Below are positions 53,434 to 61,897 of a stretch of 63,192 nucleotides of DNA, piece by piece. Where the stretch lies: IMG/VR virus record IMGVR_UViG_3300031566_000027, positions 1-63,192 of that record. One strand, given 5' to 3'. Under the pieces are notes generated by a model. The model was not told the DNA's origin and did no database searches. It saw only the letters and a program-made list of their open reading frames with translations. A program made the translations under genes and the position numbers. Within the stretch, counting starts at the first letter, position 1. Every line of letters starts with the position of its first letter. The DNA is from a virus.

Positions 53434-54096
53434 TTAAGATTGCCGTTGCCTCGGTTTGGTGGTTTCGATCTGCAAGGCGGTCATAAATCGCTGATAAAAT
53501 TGACCTGATCGCGGCGTATTGCCCGGGTTGTCGGAATCATCGTCATAATACATATAAAGCATACCATTATAGATGGCATCGATATATTGATCCTCGACCG
53601 GGATGGTTAAGAGGCGCCAATCGCCGTCAACATCGTAAACAACCGGCGTTGGCAAGGTGCTCATCTGAACCAAAACCCACACTTGAACCTGGTCGGTCAC
53701 AGGGGGCCAACAATAAAACCGGCGTTCATCGTTATCATCTTTCATAAAATGCTCGATATAATCCGCGGGTGTATCAGTGGTCCACTGAGGATAGAGATCC
53801 GACATTATTTTTAAGGTGGTTTCCCGCACTAACACCCCTGGGGCGGTGCCGAGGGCGCCCATGTTCATCGGGATATCGACCAACTCAAATGCTTTAGCCG
53901 GCAAGAATTGAAGCAAACCGGGGGCCAGGCGTACCGCCTCGGTTTCCTGGTGCACCTTTGGGGCCAGGTTGATCATGGTCCGGATGCAATTATTAAAGAT
54001 ACTGATGTTTTCCTGCTCATCGGTATCCTCGTTTGTTTCATCGAGGATCTTTCTTTCAAACTCGTTTATCACACTGCCGACTGTTATTGATCCCAT
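53434..54096 (-). CDS. Head-tail connector-like protein
   Basis: 220 residues. The N-terminal helices (VINEFERKILDETNEDTDEQ, NCIRTMINLAP) and central beta part with FYCWPPVTDQVQVWVLVQMS match a family of phage adaptor proteins found beside N4-gp56-type capsids. Probably docks under the portal. Confidence 0.7.
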   Translation of the reverse strand: MGSITVGSVINEFERKILDETNEDTDEQENISIFNNCIRTMINLAPKVHQETEAVRLAPGLLQFLPAKAFELVDIPMNMGALGTAPGVLVRETTLKIMSDLYPQWTTDTPADYIEHFMKDDNDERRFYCWPPVTDQVQVWVLVQMSTLPTPVVYDVDGDWRLLTIPVEDQYIDAIYNGMLYMYYDDDSDNPGNTPRSGQFYQRFMTALQIETTKPRQRQS

Positions 54097-54106
54097 GTTA
54101 GGACTC

Positions 54107-54460
54107 CTAAAATGCTGAAAAATCGATCAGAGTTATGGTTTTTGTCACGCCGCCGGCGGTGATCTTGACCATTATATCGCCATCATCGCCGGATCCGGCG
54201 CCGTTTGATTGCCACAATACCGATTGGCCCTCGATCGGATCCGCCGGATCCTCGCTCAGTTCTGTTAGCATTACCCTCGAAAAGCTAATGCCGTCTAAAA
54301 TTTGCAAAAGTTCCTGGTAGTCGATGAAACGATAGATGGTATCCCCGAGGCGCCCCTCTCGGATCTCGATGGTGAGTTTAATATCTTTTAGGATCGTAAT
54401 GAGCTCCGGATCCTTACTTGATATTACTATGTCCTTTATCGGCGGGGTCTTTACTGGCAT
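54107..54460 (-). CDS. Hypothetical protein
   Basis: 117 residues. Helical N-terminal half, beta C-terminal half (GQSVLWQSNGAGSGDDGDIM, VKITAGGVTKTITLIDFSAF), the pattern of a small tail or decoration protein end. It overlaps the preceding gene by 47 bases. Ends in TAG with TAA two codons later. Confidence 0.6.
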   Translation of the reverse strand: MPVKTPPIKDIVISSKDPELITILKDIKLTIEIREGRLGDTIYRFIDYQELLQILDGISFSRVMLTELSEDPADPIEGQSVLWQSNGAGSGDDGDIMVKITAGGVTKTITLIDFSAF

Positions 54461-55055
54461 ATTTCTCCAAATTCAATCCGGTTATCCCGGGATCCTCCTC
54501 CGGAAACTTGGCAAGGATCTTTTTGGCTATTGCCGCCTTAACATCTTCGGGCATTGTTGGTATCAAATCGCGGTTGATCTCGATCCATTCTCGAAACTTT
54601 TTCTTAGTCAAGGTTCTGAATGAATTGATTATCTCCGCTATTCTGGCCTCTGCCAGGGCAACCGCCGGGCTTGTGGTCACTGCCGGCGGTGAATCTTCCT
54701 CTTTTTTGCCGGGGCCGTCTGCCTTTTCCTTTTCCGCCATCAGCTTTTCGCGGCGGGCTTTTGCATCGATCTCTAACCGCTCGCCGTCTGCAATATTCTG
54801 CCGGATTTTCGCTTTTTGCTCCTCGTAAACGCCCTCGGGGGCCGCTAAAATATCCTTGGCGCTCATTTGCTCAACCGGTATCGGCGGGGTCCACTCGACA
54901 TAACAGTGCCGCCCCATGTTCAAAAATTCCTTAACGTGCCCCTCTTTGGTAACGCTGCATAACGGGTTTCCATTTGCATCCGGTCTGAAAGTGTAACGAT
55001 ATCCCTCGATATCGGCCTCGGTGATTCCCTCTCGCATCGTGCATTTAATGATCAT
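54414..55055 (-). CDS. Hypothetical protein with charged helical middle
   Basis: 213 residues. An N-terminal beta-like domain (YRYTFRPDANGNPLCSVTKE) is followed by a highly charged helix (ARREKLMAEKEKADGPGKKE) and a C-terminal helical part. Found beside capsid genes; possibly a capsid-associated or scaffolding accessory protein. Unknown family. Confidence 0.62.
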   Translation of the reverse strand: MIIKCTMREGITEADIEGYRYTFRPDANGNPLCSVTKEGHVKEFLNMGRHCYVEWTPPIPVEQMSAKDILAAPEGVYEEQKAKIRQNIADGERLEIDAKARREKLMAEKEKADGPGKKEEDSPPAVTTSPAVALAEARIAEIINSFRTLTKKKFREWIEINRDLIPTMPEDVKAAIAKKILAKFPEEDPGITGLNLEKYASKDPADKGHSNIK

Positions 55056-55086
55056 GGTAATGGCCTCCTGCCCATCGTTGGGTTGC

Positions 55087-55111
55087 GGGGCCCCCGCCTG
55101 CCGGGGGCCCC
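55087..55111. other. GC-rich perfect hairpin
   Basis: GGGGCCCCCG (55087-55096) and CGGGGGCCCC (55102-55111) form a perfect 10-bp stem with a CCTGC loop. It lies between the decoration-like gene and the gene starting at 55055. No U-run follows on the minus strand, so it may stabilise the capsid mRNA or pause transcription rather than terminate it. Confidence 0.6.
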
Positions 55112-55159
55112 TGAGTTAAGCGCGTGGTTACAGATTATTGTGCAATTAAAGACCTATTT

Positions 55160-55227
55160 CCTAAGACTGACAAAATGTCCGTCTAAACCTAAGACTGACA
55201 AAATGTCCGTCTAGAAATGGTTTCTAG
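55160..55227. repeat. Tandem 28-bp hairpin repeats plus a third hairpin
   Basis: Two direct repeats with period 28 (55160-55187 and 55188-55214) each contain AGAC-T-GACA-AAA-TGTC-C-GTCT, an 8-bp stem with one mismatch and an AAA loop. Overlapping the second is CTAGAAA-TGG-TTTCTAG (55211-55227), a perfect 7-bp stem. Together they fill the intergenic space just after the decoration-like gene. Possible RNA-binding, processing or attenuation array. Confidence 0.7.
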
Positions 55228-55233
55228 CCTGTC

Positions 55234-55707
55234 TTAAACGTCCTGTTGCTCCTGGGCGCGATAGGTCAACACGCCCCGGATCCCGCCGACACCTCCGCCG
55301 GTGGGTGCCGCGGTAACTTCCAGGGCCACCAGGATCGGATCGGTCTGAGAATACGCCTGCCGCAAATTATCGTAGTTCGCGGCGATAAAGGTTTTACTCT
55401 GAATACCTCCGCCCTGGCCGATCGCGGAATCCACAAAAAAATCGTGGTTCGCAATCAAGGCGATTCCCGCCCGGGTTTTCAGGCCGGCGGTAAGGGTAAG
55501 GGTCGCGCCGGTATCGAGATCCTCACATTCGATCGAGAATCCCAAGGGCACGCATTTCGGAGGCAGTACGCACAAGGAAACGAAATCGCCCTCATCTAAC
55601 GCCGTAGCGATATCGATATATCCATCGCTTACATAAACTTCGCCGGCGGAATGAGGGGCCTTTCCCGGCGCCTGCTCTTTGGCCATATTTGCAATATATT
55701 CGGTCAT
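55234..55707 (-). CDS. Capsid decoration / stabilisation-type protein
   Basis: 157 residues, with a GAGG site. Gene immediately after the major capsid gene. Sequence is beta-rich with a conserved look (YVSDGYIDIATALDEGDFVS, TLTAGLKTRAGIALIANHDF), as in small head proteins found next to N4-gp56-type capsids. No enzymatic motif. Followed by a hairpin array. Confidence 0.68.
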   Translation of the reverse strand: MTEYIANMAKEQAPGKAPHSAGEVYVSDGYIDIATALDEGDFVSLCVLPPKCVPLGFSIECEDLDTGATLTLTAGLKTRAGIALIANHDFFVDSAIGQGGGIQSKTFIAANYDNLRQAYSQTDPILVALEVTAAPTGGGVGGIRGVLTYRAQEQQDV

Positions 55708-55781
55708 TTTAAAACCTCCTGCTTAAAAATTAATGGTTGGTTACTGTTTTATCGATTATCGGTTAAACCGCCTGGTGAATC

Positions 55782-56918
55782 TTAGGTGGTCGGGTTTTTG
55801 GCCGCGGAATCGATCACATAAATGCCGTAATCTTTCCCGTTAAACGTGGTTTTCTTGACGCCGAAAATGGAATGAGTGGTAATGATCAGCTGATTCCCGT
55901 TGTCGCGGGTTTCCTCAAACCATCCGAAACGTAACCCGGTGCCCGGGGATCCAAACGCGCACACGGCCGCTTGCTCGCCCAGGAAAAGGGCCCGGCAGGC
56001 CTCAATATTGTTGCCGACACCATAGTCGGTAAACCGGATCAGGTTTTCATGCTCATGCAACACCACGTTGTTATACATACCCAGGGATCCCTTGAAAATG
56101 GAATTGTTCCGCCCCTCGGCGCCGGCCGCGGCCTTTTGAATGTCTAACCATTGGCCGGTGGTGGTGACGGTGCGAACATCGTACACCTGCCAGGGGTTCA
56201 TCACGCAAACGTAATGATTTTCCCCGTTGATCATAATCGGCATGATTTTAGGCGTTTGGGTGTTGCCATCGGTGCCGGCCGCGCCGCCGCCGGATCCGCC
56301 GCCCATCATCGTGGCCACTGCTTTGGCCTTGTCGATCTCGGTGAGGTTCATTACATCGGTGACAAGCAAAGTCGCCTTTGCTTTACCATTGGCAACCTGG
56401 ATATGCTCGGAATCCGGAGCGGTGAGGCTGTTTCCGGCAAACCCGGTGTAGGTGGACGGAAAAACAAATTCCGCGTTGACGCCGCGAGCTCCGGAAAGAT
56501 ACATAAAGTGCAACTCATCAAAAACCCGGGCCCACCATTCCGATTGACGTTTCCGGGATATTTTCCGGAGATTGTGGATGGTGCGCTTGCGGGTCATGCG
56601 GCCGCCTGAGTTCACACCGCCGCGCATCTGGTCGATAAAGACGCCATCGGTGTAAAACTTCAATTCTTCCTCTTTGTTTTCGAGCACATCATCGCCCTCG
56701 ACCGGTTGCATTTTCAACTGCATGGAAAGGTCAAAGGAAATGTACTCGCCGGCATCGTTCTCGAGCTCATTGAGTTGATGGATCGGCATACCGGATTCAA
56801 CTCCCTGGCCGAAAAACTTTCTCGACCAGTAAGAGGTCCGCGCAATATCCACGGCCAAAAACGCCGAATACTTTTTTACTGCCTTGGGGTCATTTACCCC
56901 GATTATAGTTTGTCCCAT
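55782..56918 (-). CDS. Major capsid protein, N4-gp56 family
   Basis: 378 residues with an AGGAGG site. Forms the icosahedral shell. It begins GVNDPKAVKKYSAFLAVDIA and contains QLKMQPVEGDDVLENKEEEL, the GGRMTRKRT segment and a C-terminal FGVKKTTFNGKDYGIYVID; these features fit the N4-gp56 capsid group. A Gly-rich loop (MMGGGSGGGAAG) is a probable surface insertion. Preceded by scaffold and portal genes. Confidence 0.88.
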   Translation of the reverse strand: MGQTIIGVNDPKAVKKYSAFLAVDIARTSYWSRKFFGQGVESGMPIHQLNELENDAGEYISFDLSMQLKMQPVEGDDVLENKEEELKFYTDGVFIDQMRGGVNSGGRMTRKRTIHNLRKISRKRQSEWWARVFDELHFMYLSGARGVNAEFVFPSTYTGFAGNSLTAPDSEHIQVANGKAKATLLVTDVMNLTEIDKAKAVATMMGGGSGGGAAGTDGNTQTPKIMPIMINGENHYVCVMNPWQVYDVRTVTTTGQWLDIQKAAAGAEGRNNSIFKGSLGMYNNVVLHEHENLIRFTDYGVGNNIEACRALFLGEQAAVCAFGSPGTGLRFGWFEETRDNGNQLIITTHSIFGVKKTTFNGKDYGIYVIDSAAKNPTT

Positions 56919-57067
56919 TTTAAAGCCTCCTGTTCAGAATAGGTTGGATTTAGTGTTTTAAAGGGTTGATTCGTTCACTCCTGCCCTTGCCGGTGCCATC
57001 CTCGGCACTCTCCGCCGGCCACTTAACCTGCTCTGTTTTAACAGGTGGCTCTATTAAACCTGGGGCC

Positions 57068-57229
57068 TTATTTCTGGATATCTTGCTTAGAAATATCAAC
57101 TTCTTTTGGTGCATCTATACAAATCCGGACCTTTTTGCCGGATTTTTTAATAACTTTCAGCTTGATAAGGACTTTATCAATTAACAAACTCACTGTTTCC
57201 GAGTCTGTGATATCGGTCATTAATGCCAT
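57068..57229 (-). CDS. CsrA-like RNA-binding regulator
   Basis: 53 residues, starting in a TAATG overlap with the acyltransferase gene. The C-terminal half, KVRICIDAPKEVDISKQDI, closely matches the CsrA core (VRIGIxAPKxVxVxREEI), including the Arg that contacts GGA motifs. The N-terminal half (ETVSLLIDKVLIKLKVIK) fits the first beta strands. CsrA proteins control flagella, biofilm and carbon-storage mRNAs. A homologue in a capsid operon could regulate host or phage translation. In another frame, coding-like sequence continues after the stop to about 56951. Confidence 0.75.
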   Translation of the reverse strand: MALMTDITDSETVSLLIDKVLIKLKVIKKSGKKVRICIDAPKEVDISKQDIQK

Positions 57230-57711
57230 TATCGGTATGCCTGGGCCGCGGGCCCTTTTGCTGTCTGCCCGGCCTCGAGATCCCTGGTAACAACCGCGCC
57301 GGCGGCAACCATCGCCCTTTCGCCTATGGTGACTCCCGGTAAGATGATAGCGCCGGCGCCGATTGACGCGCCCGCACAAATCAAAACGGGATCCTCTTTA
57401 GGCGCTTCATGGCCTGCCCTGGGGTGTTTCATATTGAGGATCCGGGCCCCGGCGCCGATAAAAACATCGCGCTCGATCTCGCAGGCCTGCATAGTAACAT
57501 GGCTCATAACCTGGACGTTTTCCCCCAGGGTTACGCCGTCACCGATAACACAGTGGGCGCCGATAATACACCATGGTCCAATTTTGGCGCCTCCCATTAT
57601 ATACGCGAAATGAGCGACATAAACGGTTTGGTGCACATCGGCGCCCTGGTCGACCACGGAAGATAATTCCCAATTATCCGGATATATAGTTTGAGGCATC
57701 CCTATTCTCAT
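57229..57711 (-). CDS. Left-handed beta-helix (hexapeptide) acyltransferase
   Basis: 160 residues. Hexapeptide repeats run through the protein (IGPWCIIGAHCVIGDGVTLG, then CAGASIGAGAIILPGVTIGE), with a catalytic-type His in VMSH and NMKHP, as in O-acetyltransferases and sugar N-acetyltransferases. It sits between scaffold and CsrA-like genes, sharing overlapping start/stop with both. Likely a moron that alters host surface sugars (receptor masking), though a virion role cannot be excluded. Confidence 0.85.
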   Translation of the reverse strand: MRIGMPQTIYPDNWELSSVVDQGADVHQTVYVAHFAYIMGGAKIGPWCIIGAHCVIGDGVTLGENVQVMSHVTMQACEIERDVFIGAGARILNMKHPRAGHEAPKEDPVLICAGASIGAGAIILPGVTIGERAMVAAGAVVTRDLEAGQTAKGPAAQAYR

Positions 57712-58625
57712 GGATGGTAATCCTCATATTCTTTTAGATCCACCGGGCTCAGTTTATCGATTGCCTTTTGCAAGGCCTCGCCATCTAAACTGTCCAAGTG
57801 AGCGAATTTGTTAAAGTCAACATTTCCTTTAGCGGCCGGCACTTTTGCCAGGGTTTCAGGTGGCCGTTTGCCGGATTCCGCCGCCTTTGCCCTTTCGAGG
57901 GCTTCTTTTGCCCTATCGTCTGCCGTTTTCTTATCGTTTTTGGGTGATCCCGCCGGCGGTGCGGATCCGCCTGGTCCTGCCAGGCTTGAAACTTCCGCGG
58001 CTACTCGAGCATGGGCCTCGTTAAGGAGATCGAATCCGGGGGCCGTTGCCCATTTATCATCCGCCAACAAAGCGTTTACCTGGGCCGCAAAGGCGCCGTA
58101 AATAACCTGGGATCTTTCGAGCTCCGGATTGGATTGCAAATACCATTCTCTCTCCCAGGACCACCTTTGCTCGATCATGTTTTCGTTGTTTGTTACCGCC
58201 TGCTCATGGTGCCAGATCTTTTTTTCTAACTCCATGCGCTTGTCGGTATAGACTTCATAATCGATATCGCCATCGTCAAATTGGGTCTTGATATCGTCTA
58301 AGTCCTTTGAAATCTCATCTAATTCCTCGGGCGAGAGCGTTTTCGCAATAGGGATAAAGTGGTCGGGTACTTTGGCTTTTTGGGGCCCTTGCTCCTCGTC
58401 CTCGTCCTCGTCCTCGGTCGCGTCTTTCCCTTTGGTGGCATCATCATCCCCTTTGGATTTATCGGCATCCTTGCCGGCATCGTCCGTATCGTCCGCGGTT
58501 TCATCGTCCTTTTCACCTAATGCGGCCGCCTCCTCCTCCGATAAACCGATATCGGTGAGTTTTTCCTTGTCAGTTCGGCCATCGCCGGCCGGTGTTGCTT
58601 TTGCCTGGTCCTCGGCTGTTTTCAT
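57708..58625 (-). CDS. Scaffold protein
   Basis: 305 residues. The N-terminus is very acidic and low-complexity (runs of Asp, Glu and Lys around residues 38-80), the middle is helical (LDDIKTQFDDGDIDYEVYTD), and the C-terminal part is basic-helical (NKFAHLDSLDGEALQKAID). This matches P22 gp8-type scaffolds. Position between portal and capsid genes supports the call. Confidence 0.78.
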   Translation of the reverse strand: MKTAEDQAKATPAGDGRTDKEKLTDIGLSEEEAAALGEKDDETADDTDDAGKDADKSKGDDDATKGKDATEDEDEDEEQGPQKAKVPDHFIPIAKTLSPEELDEISKDLDDIKTQFDDGDIDYEVYTDKRMELEKKIWHHEQAVTNNENMIEQRWSWEREWYLQSNPELERSQVIYGAFAAQVNALLADDKWATAPGFDLLNEAHARVAAEVSSLAGPGGSAPPAGSPKNDKKTADDRAKEALERAKAAESGKRPPETLAKVPAAKGNVDFNKFAHLDSLDGEALQKAIDKLSPVDLKEYEDYHP

Positions 58626-58655
58626 AGCGTATACTCCTGTATTTTGGTTGAGGGT

Positions 58656-58931
58656 TTACGATTCTAACGCTTTTTTCATCCGTCTTTTGCGTTCCTTGAT
58701 GGTTCCCATAACCTTGCCTACACCGCCCTCCTCTTTCTTAGGCTTGTAGGCAATAACTCCCGGCGGTTTCGATCCCGGCTCGGCCTCCATGCCCCTTTGT
58801 TTCGGCGGTGCGGTGGGATTTTCAAGGCGTTCGCTCATCCGGCGCCTGTTAGCCATATACGAAGTAGCGGCATCGGTGACGTAATCGGTGGCGCGTTCTA
58901 ACAGGCCTTTTTTCTTTTTCTTTTCTGCCAT
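58656..58931 (-). CDS. Small basic head-region protein
   Basis: 91 residues, Lys-rich at both ends (AEKKKKKGLLERATDYVTDA, ending in IKERKRRMKKALES). GGAGG site upstream. Basic small proteins of this type are found between portal and scaffold in P22-like clusters. Function unknown. Confidence 0.62.
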   Translation of the reverse strand: MAEKKKKKGLLERATDYVTDAATSYMANRRRMSERLENPTAPPKQRGMEAEPGSKPPGVIAYKPKKEEGGVGKVMGTIKERKRRMKKALES

Positions 58932-58945
58932 GGGTGATCCTCCTT

Positions 58946-59131
58946 TTATTTATTCCCGGGCATCCGGGATCTGTTACGCATATAGTGATTGACTTTCTTT
59001 TTGCGTGCCTTGTCGACTCCGGATATCGTGCCCTTATTCCTACTGGCATAAAACACGCGCTCGCCGGCCTCCTCGCCGTATTGATCTTTCATGGCCGCCA
59101 TGATCTTATTGCCTTTTTTGGTGAGTGGCAT
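58946..59131 (-). CDS. Small conserved head-region protein
   Basis: 61 residues starting in a TGATG overlap. The sequence MPLTKKGNKIMAAMKDQYGE, then ERVFYASRNKGTISGVDKAR, is a widespread small phage protein pattern in podovirus head clusters. Function unknown. Confidence 0.75.
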   Translation of the reverse strand: MPLTKKGNKIMAAMKDQYGEEAGERVFYASRNKGTISGVDKARKKKVNHYMRNRSRMPGNK

Positions 59132-59298
59132 CAGTAACCGCCTTTTTTGCCTTTGATACAACCGGCCTTGTTTTTATAGGGGTGGTTGCCCTTTCTGATA
59201 TCCTTGGCCTTGGCGGTATCGCCCGCCGCCCTGCCGGAATAGTTGTCTTTTTCCGGTTTCCTGCCGTGTTTTGATGGTGCTGTGCCCTCTCCGCTCAT
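59131..59298 (-). CDS. Small basic Gly/Lys-rich protein
   Basis: 55 residues with GGAGG upstream. Very basic (AKAKDIRKGNHPYKNKAGC, ending in IKGKKGGY). Coupled to the next gene by overlapping TGATG. Probable nucleic-acid or portal-associated accessory; unknown. Confidence 0.6.
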   Translation of the reverse strand: MSGEGTAPSKHGRKPEKDNYSGRAAGDTAKAKDIRKGNHPYKNKAGCIKGKKGGY

Positions 59299-59310
59299 GG
59301 TAAAACCTCC

Positions 59311-59676
59311 TTAAAAGGTGCGCATCCGGCGTTTTTTACGGTTATTGGTTATAACTTTCTCTCGATCCATCGCCCCGGCCATGCCGGACCATCTTTTGAC
59401 TCCGCCCCCTGGGGCCATTGGGTTAGACAAACCGGCGCCCTTGCCCGGTGATAACAAGGGCGCCGGCGTCTGTGCTCCGCCATTATCAGGCGTTTCCGGC
59501 GGGGGTTCCATCCGCGCTGATGGCGATGGCGGAGCTACCGCGGCCGCGGCCGGTCCGGAGTTCTGCCCGGTGGTATCCGGGTCAAGGGGTTCTATTTTTG
59601 TGCTTAAAGCTGCCCGCTTAATGGGGTTCCTATCTTTTTTCTTTGCCCCCAGGCGCCTTATTCCTTGTATTGGCAT
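59311..59676 (-). CDS. Pro/Ala-rich small head-region protein
   Basis: 121 residues. Basic at both ends with a Pro/Ala-rich disordered middle (AAAAVAPPSPSARMEPPPET). It overlaps the portal C-terminus by 47 bases in another frame, with GGAG upstream of its ATG. Function unknown. Confidence 0.6.
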   Translation of the reverse strand: MPIQGIRRLGAKKKDRNPIKRAALSTKIEPLDPDTTGQNSGPAAAAVAPPSPSARMEPPPETPDNGGAQTPAPLLSPGKGAGLSNPMAPGGGVKRWSGMAGAMDREKVITNNRKKRRMRTF

Positions 59677-61897
59677 TAGGATTGATCTCCGATCGCTTGC
59701 TCGCCTCGATGGACGCCAGGGCGCTTGCCCTCTCTATCGTCCTGCCGGCGGCCGCGTCTGTTTTCTTAAATTCCAATTCCTCGTCCTTTAATTCAACATC
59801 TGCCTCGATGGCCATGGTTTCCGCGACAACCTTATCGATCTCAGGCTTTAACTTTTCAATCTTATCAGCGGCCTCGGCCTCGGTTTTAACCGCCTGGGCC
59901 TCTTTGAGGCGGAGCTCTAACATTTGGACGGCCTCGAGTAGATCCTTTTGGCGTTGCTGCTCCTCGGCCTCCATTTGCCGTTGGGCCACTTCCTCGGGAT
60001 CCTCCGGGTTCTTAGATGGATCCTTTTGACCGGATATCTGCCGGATCCTGGCCACAAGAGTTTCCTTTAGAGGCACATCGGACATATCCACCACAATATC
60101 AAGTAGCGCGAGCGCAACCTCCGGAGGCAGTTTTTCCATCATGCTCATTAATTGCTCGAAAGCTGCCTGCCTCATGCTCGCGGTGAAATTCTGGCTATCG
60201 ATAACAAAATCCGCCTGGCTTGCAGTGATATCGTTAAGCATTTCGCCGGTATCCGGATCCTGATGATTAATTTCCTCAAATTCAAACTGGTTCGGGGCCC
60301 CCTGAATCCGGATAACCTTTGCCTCGCTATAAAACTGCTCGATCAGAGATAGCTTGATCTCTCCGATCAGCTGAAAGGCGAGGCGTAAATTATCAAACAT
60401 CGTCATTGTTAAGGTGGTGCCTAATTCCTGCCTGGCCGTGATCGCCCGGCCGGATATGGCGTTAGTTTGCCTGCCCATCATTTCATCGTTGACGCCCCCG
60501 GTCCGCTCAATATATTCGGCATCCTGATTCATCAACATAACGTGCTCTTGTGCCAGATTCGTATCGGATTGAAAAGTGAAGTTTGCCCCGGGCTTGATCC
60601 GGATCAGGCCATCCGGACGGTCAACCTCGGCCTTTAGATCATCCCAATCATCGGTGGCGTTCTCATCTGCTATCACTTGGCGGGTGTTGAGAATATGCAG
60701 GGCCTTTGACCGGCGTTTGTTTAGATCCTCTTGCGGATCTCTCAGCTGCCGGATCATTCCATAAGGCGAGTTATCAACCTTTTTCCTGTGGGCCCAAATC
60801 GGTACAAACGGAAATCGGTTATGATTATAAGGCGTTGGGCCATCATAAAGCACGCCCTTACTGCAAAAGATCATTACCCGGATTCCCATTCTGATGGCAT
60901 CGTAAACACTGGCCAATCCCTCATCGACCAGGGTTTGATGGTCCTGATTGTTCTCATCAAACATCACGCCGCTTAGGGTTCCGATCTCTTTGCCTTTCAT
61001 TACCTTGCCGCGCATCGGTTCCTTGTACCAGGCCTCGATTAGTCTGACTCGGTTCCGCGACTAGGTTGTTACGCCCGTATCACCGGAAAGTTCAAGCGCG
61101 AATCCGCCCTCGCCCTCGACCGGATCCACATCGATCGTCTGGTCCTCCTCTTGCCAGTACAAATCATCCTTTTGCACTGCCAATTTAACTACTTGCAATC
61201 GATCCGGAAACATCACGGCCGCGATATCGAAATCAACCCACTTGGATCTGAAAAGGTATCTGGCATCGGAATAATCTGGCTCGGTATGCAGGGTATCCCA
61301 CCAGATATTCCGCCAATCTTCCCATCGAACGAATACCGGATCCTCATCCGGATCCGACCGGACGCCGGCCTCTAACCATCCGACTCCGGACTTAACCGCA
61401 TCTTCAAAAGCCCTCGAGCGGTGGAATCCCTCCTTATTAACATCGGAAACGTATTTCATTATTTTGGTTTTCGTTTCCGCCAGGGGCCTATCCTCTTTCC
61501 CCCTGGGGAGGACCACATAATCAATACGGGTTCGCTTTTCAGTGCCGACAACCCAATCCACGGTAGGTTTGATCTGATTAAAAACCGTGGCTTTTTGCCC
61601 GCGGGCCTTTAATTCGGATTTATCATCCTCATCCCATTGATCGCCGTCATAGAACTTATGGTCTTTCATCTGCTCGATACGGAAATCGCCATGCAACTGC
61701 CGCTCGCGCTTGTACCATCCGTTTAGGCGTTGATACCGGGTGAGGGTTTTATGATCAGTATCGTATGGGTGGCGTTTATCCCGGTTTTCCTCATCGGTTA
61801 TACCGGCGAGCTCGAGTTCCTCCTCCTGACTGAGGCCTTGCGAATACCCATAATCCGGATCGTTGAATCTATCAGTTGCGGTATTGTTTATATCCAT
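59630..61897 (-). CDS. Portal protein (P22-type), interrupted by an in-frame amber codon
   Basis: 755 codons from the ATG at 61897 (AAAGG site), close to the 725 of P22 gp1. The first 278 codons end at TAG (61063-61061). The same frame continues SRNRVRLIEAWYKEPMRG and runs on to a TAG at 59630. The two halves read as one portal: N-terminal NQIKPTVDWVVGTEKRTRID, then the amber, then VRLIEAWY, then GGVNDEMMGRQTNAISGRAI and a long C-terminal coiled coil. CAG to TAG is one transition. It could be a nonsense mutation, a sequence error, suppression or readthrough. The strict ORFs are 61897-61061 and 61015-59630. Confidence 0.85.
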
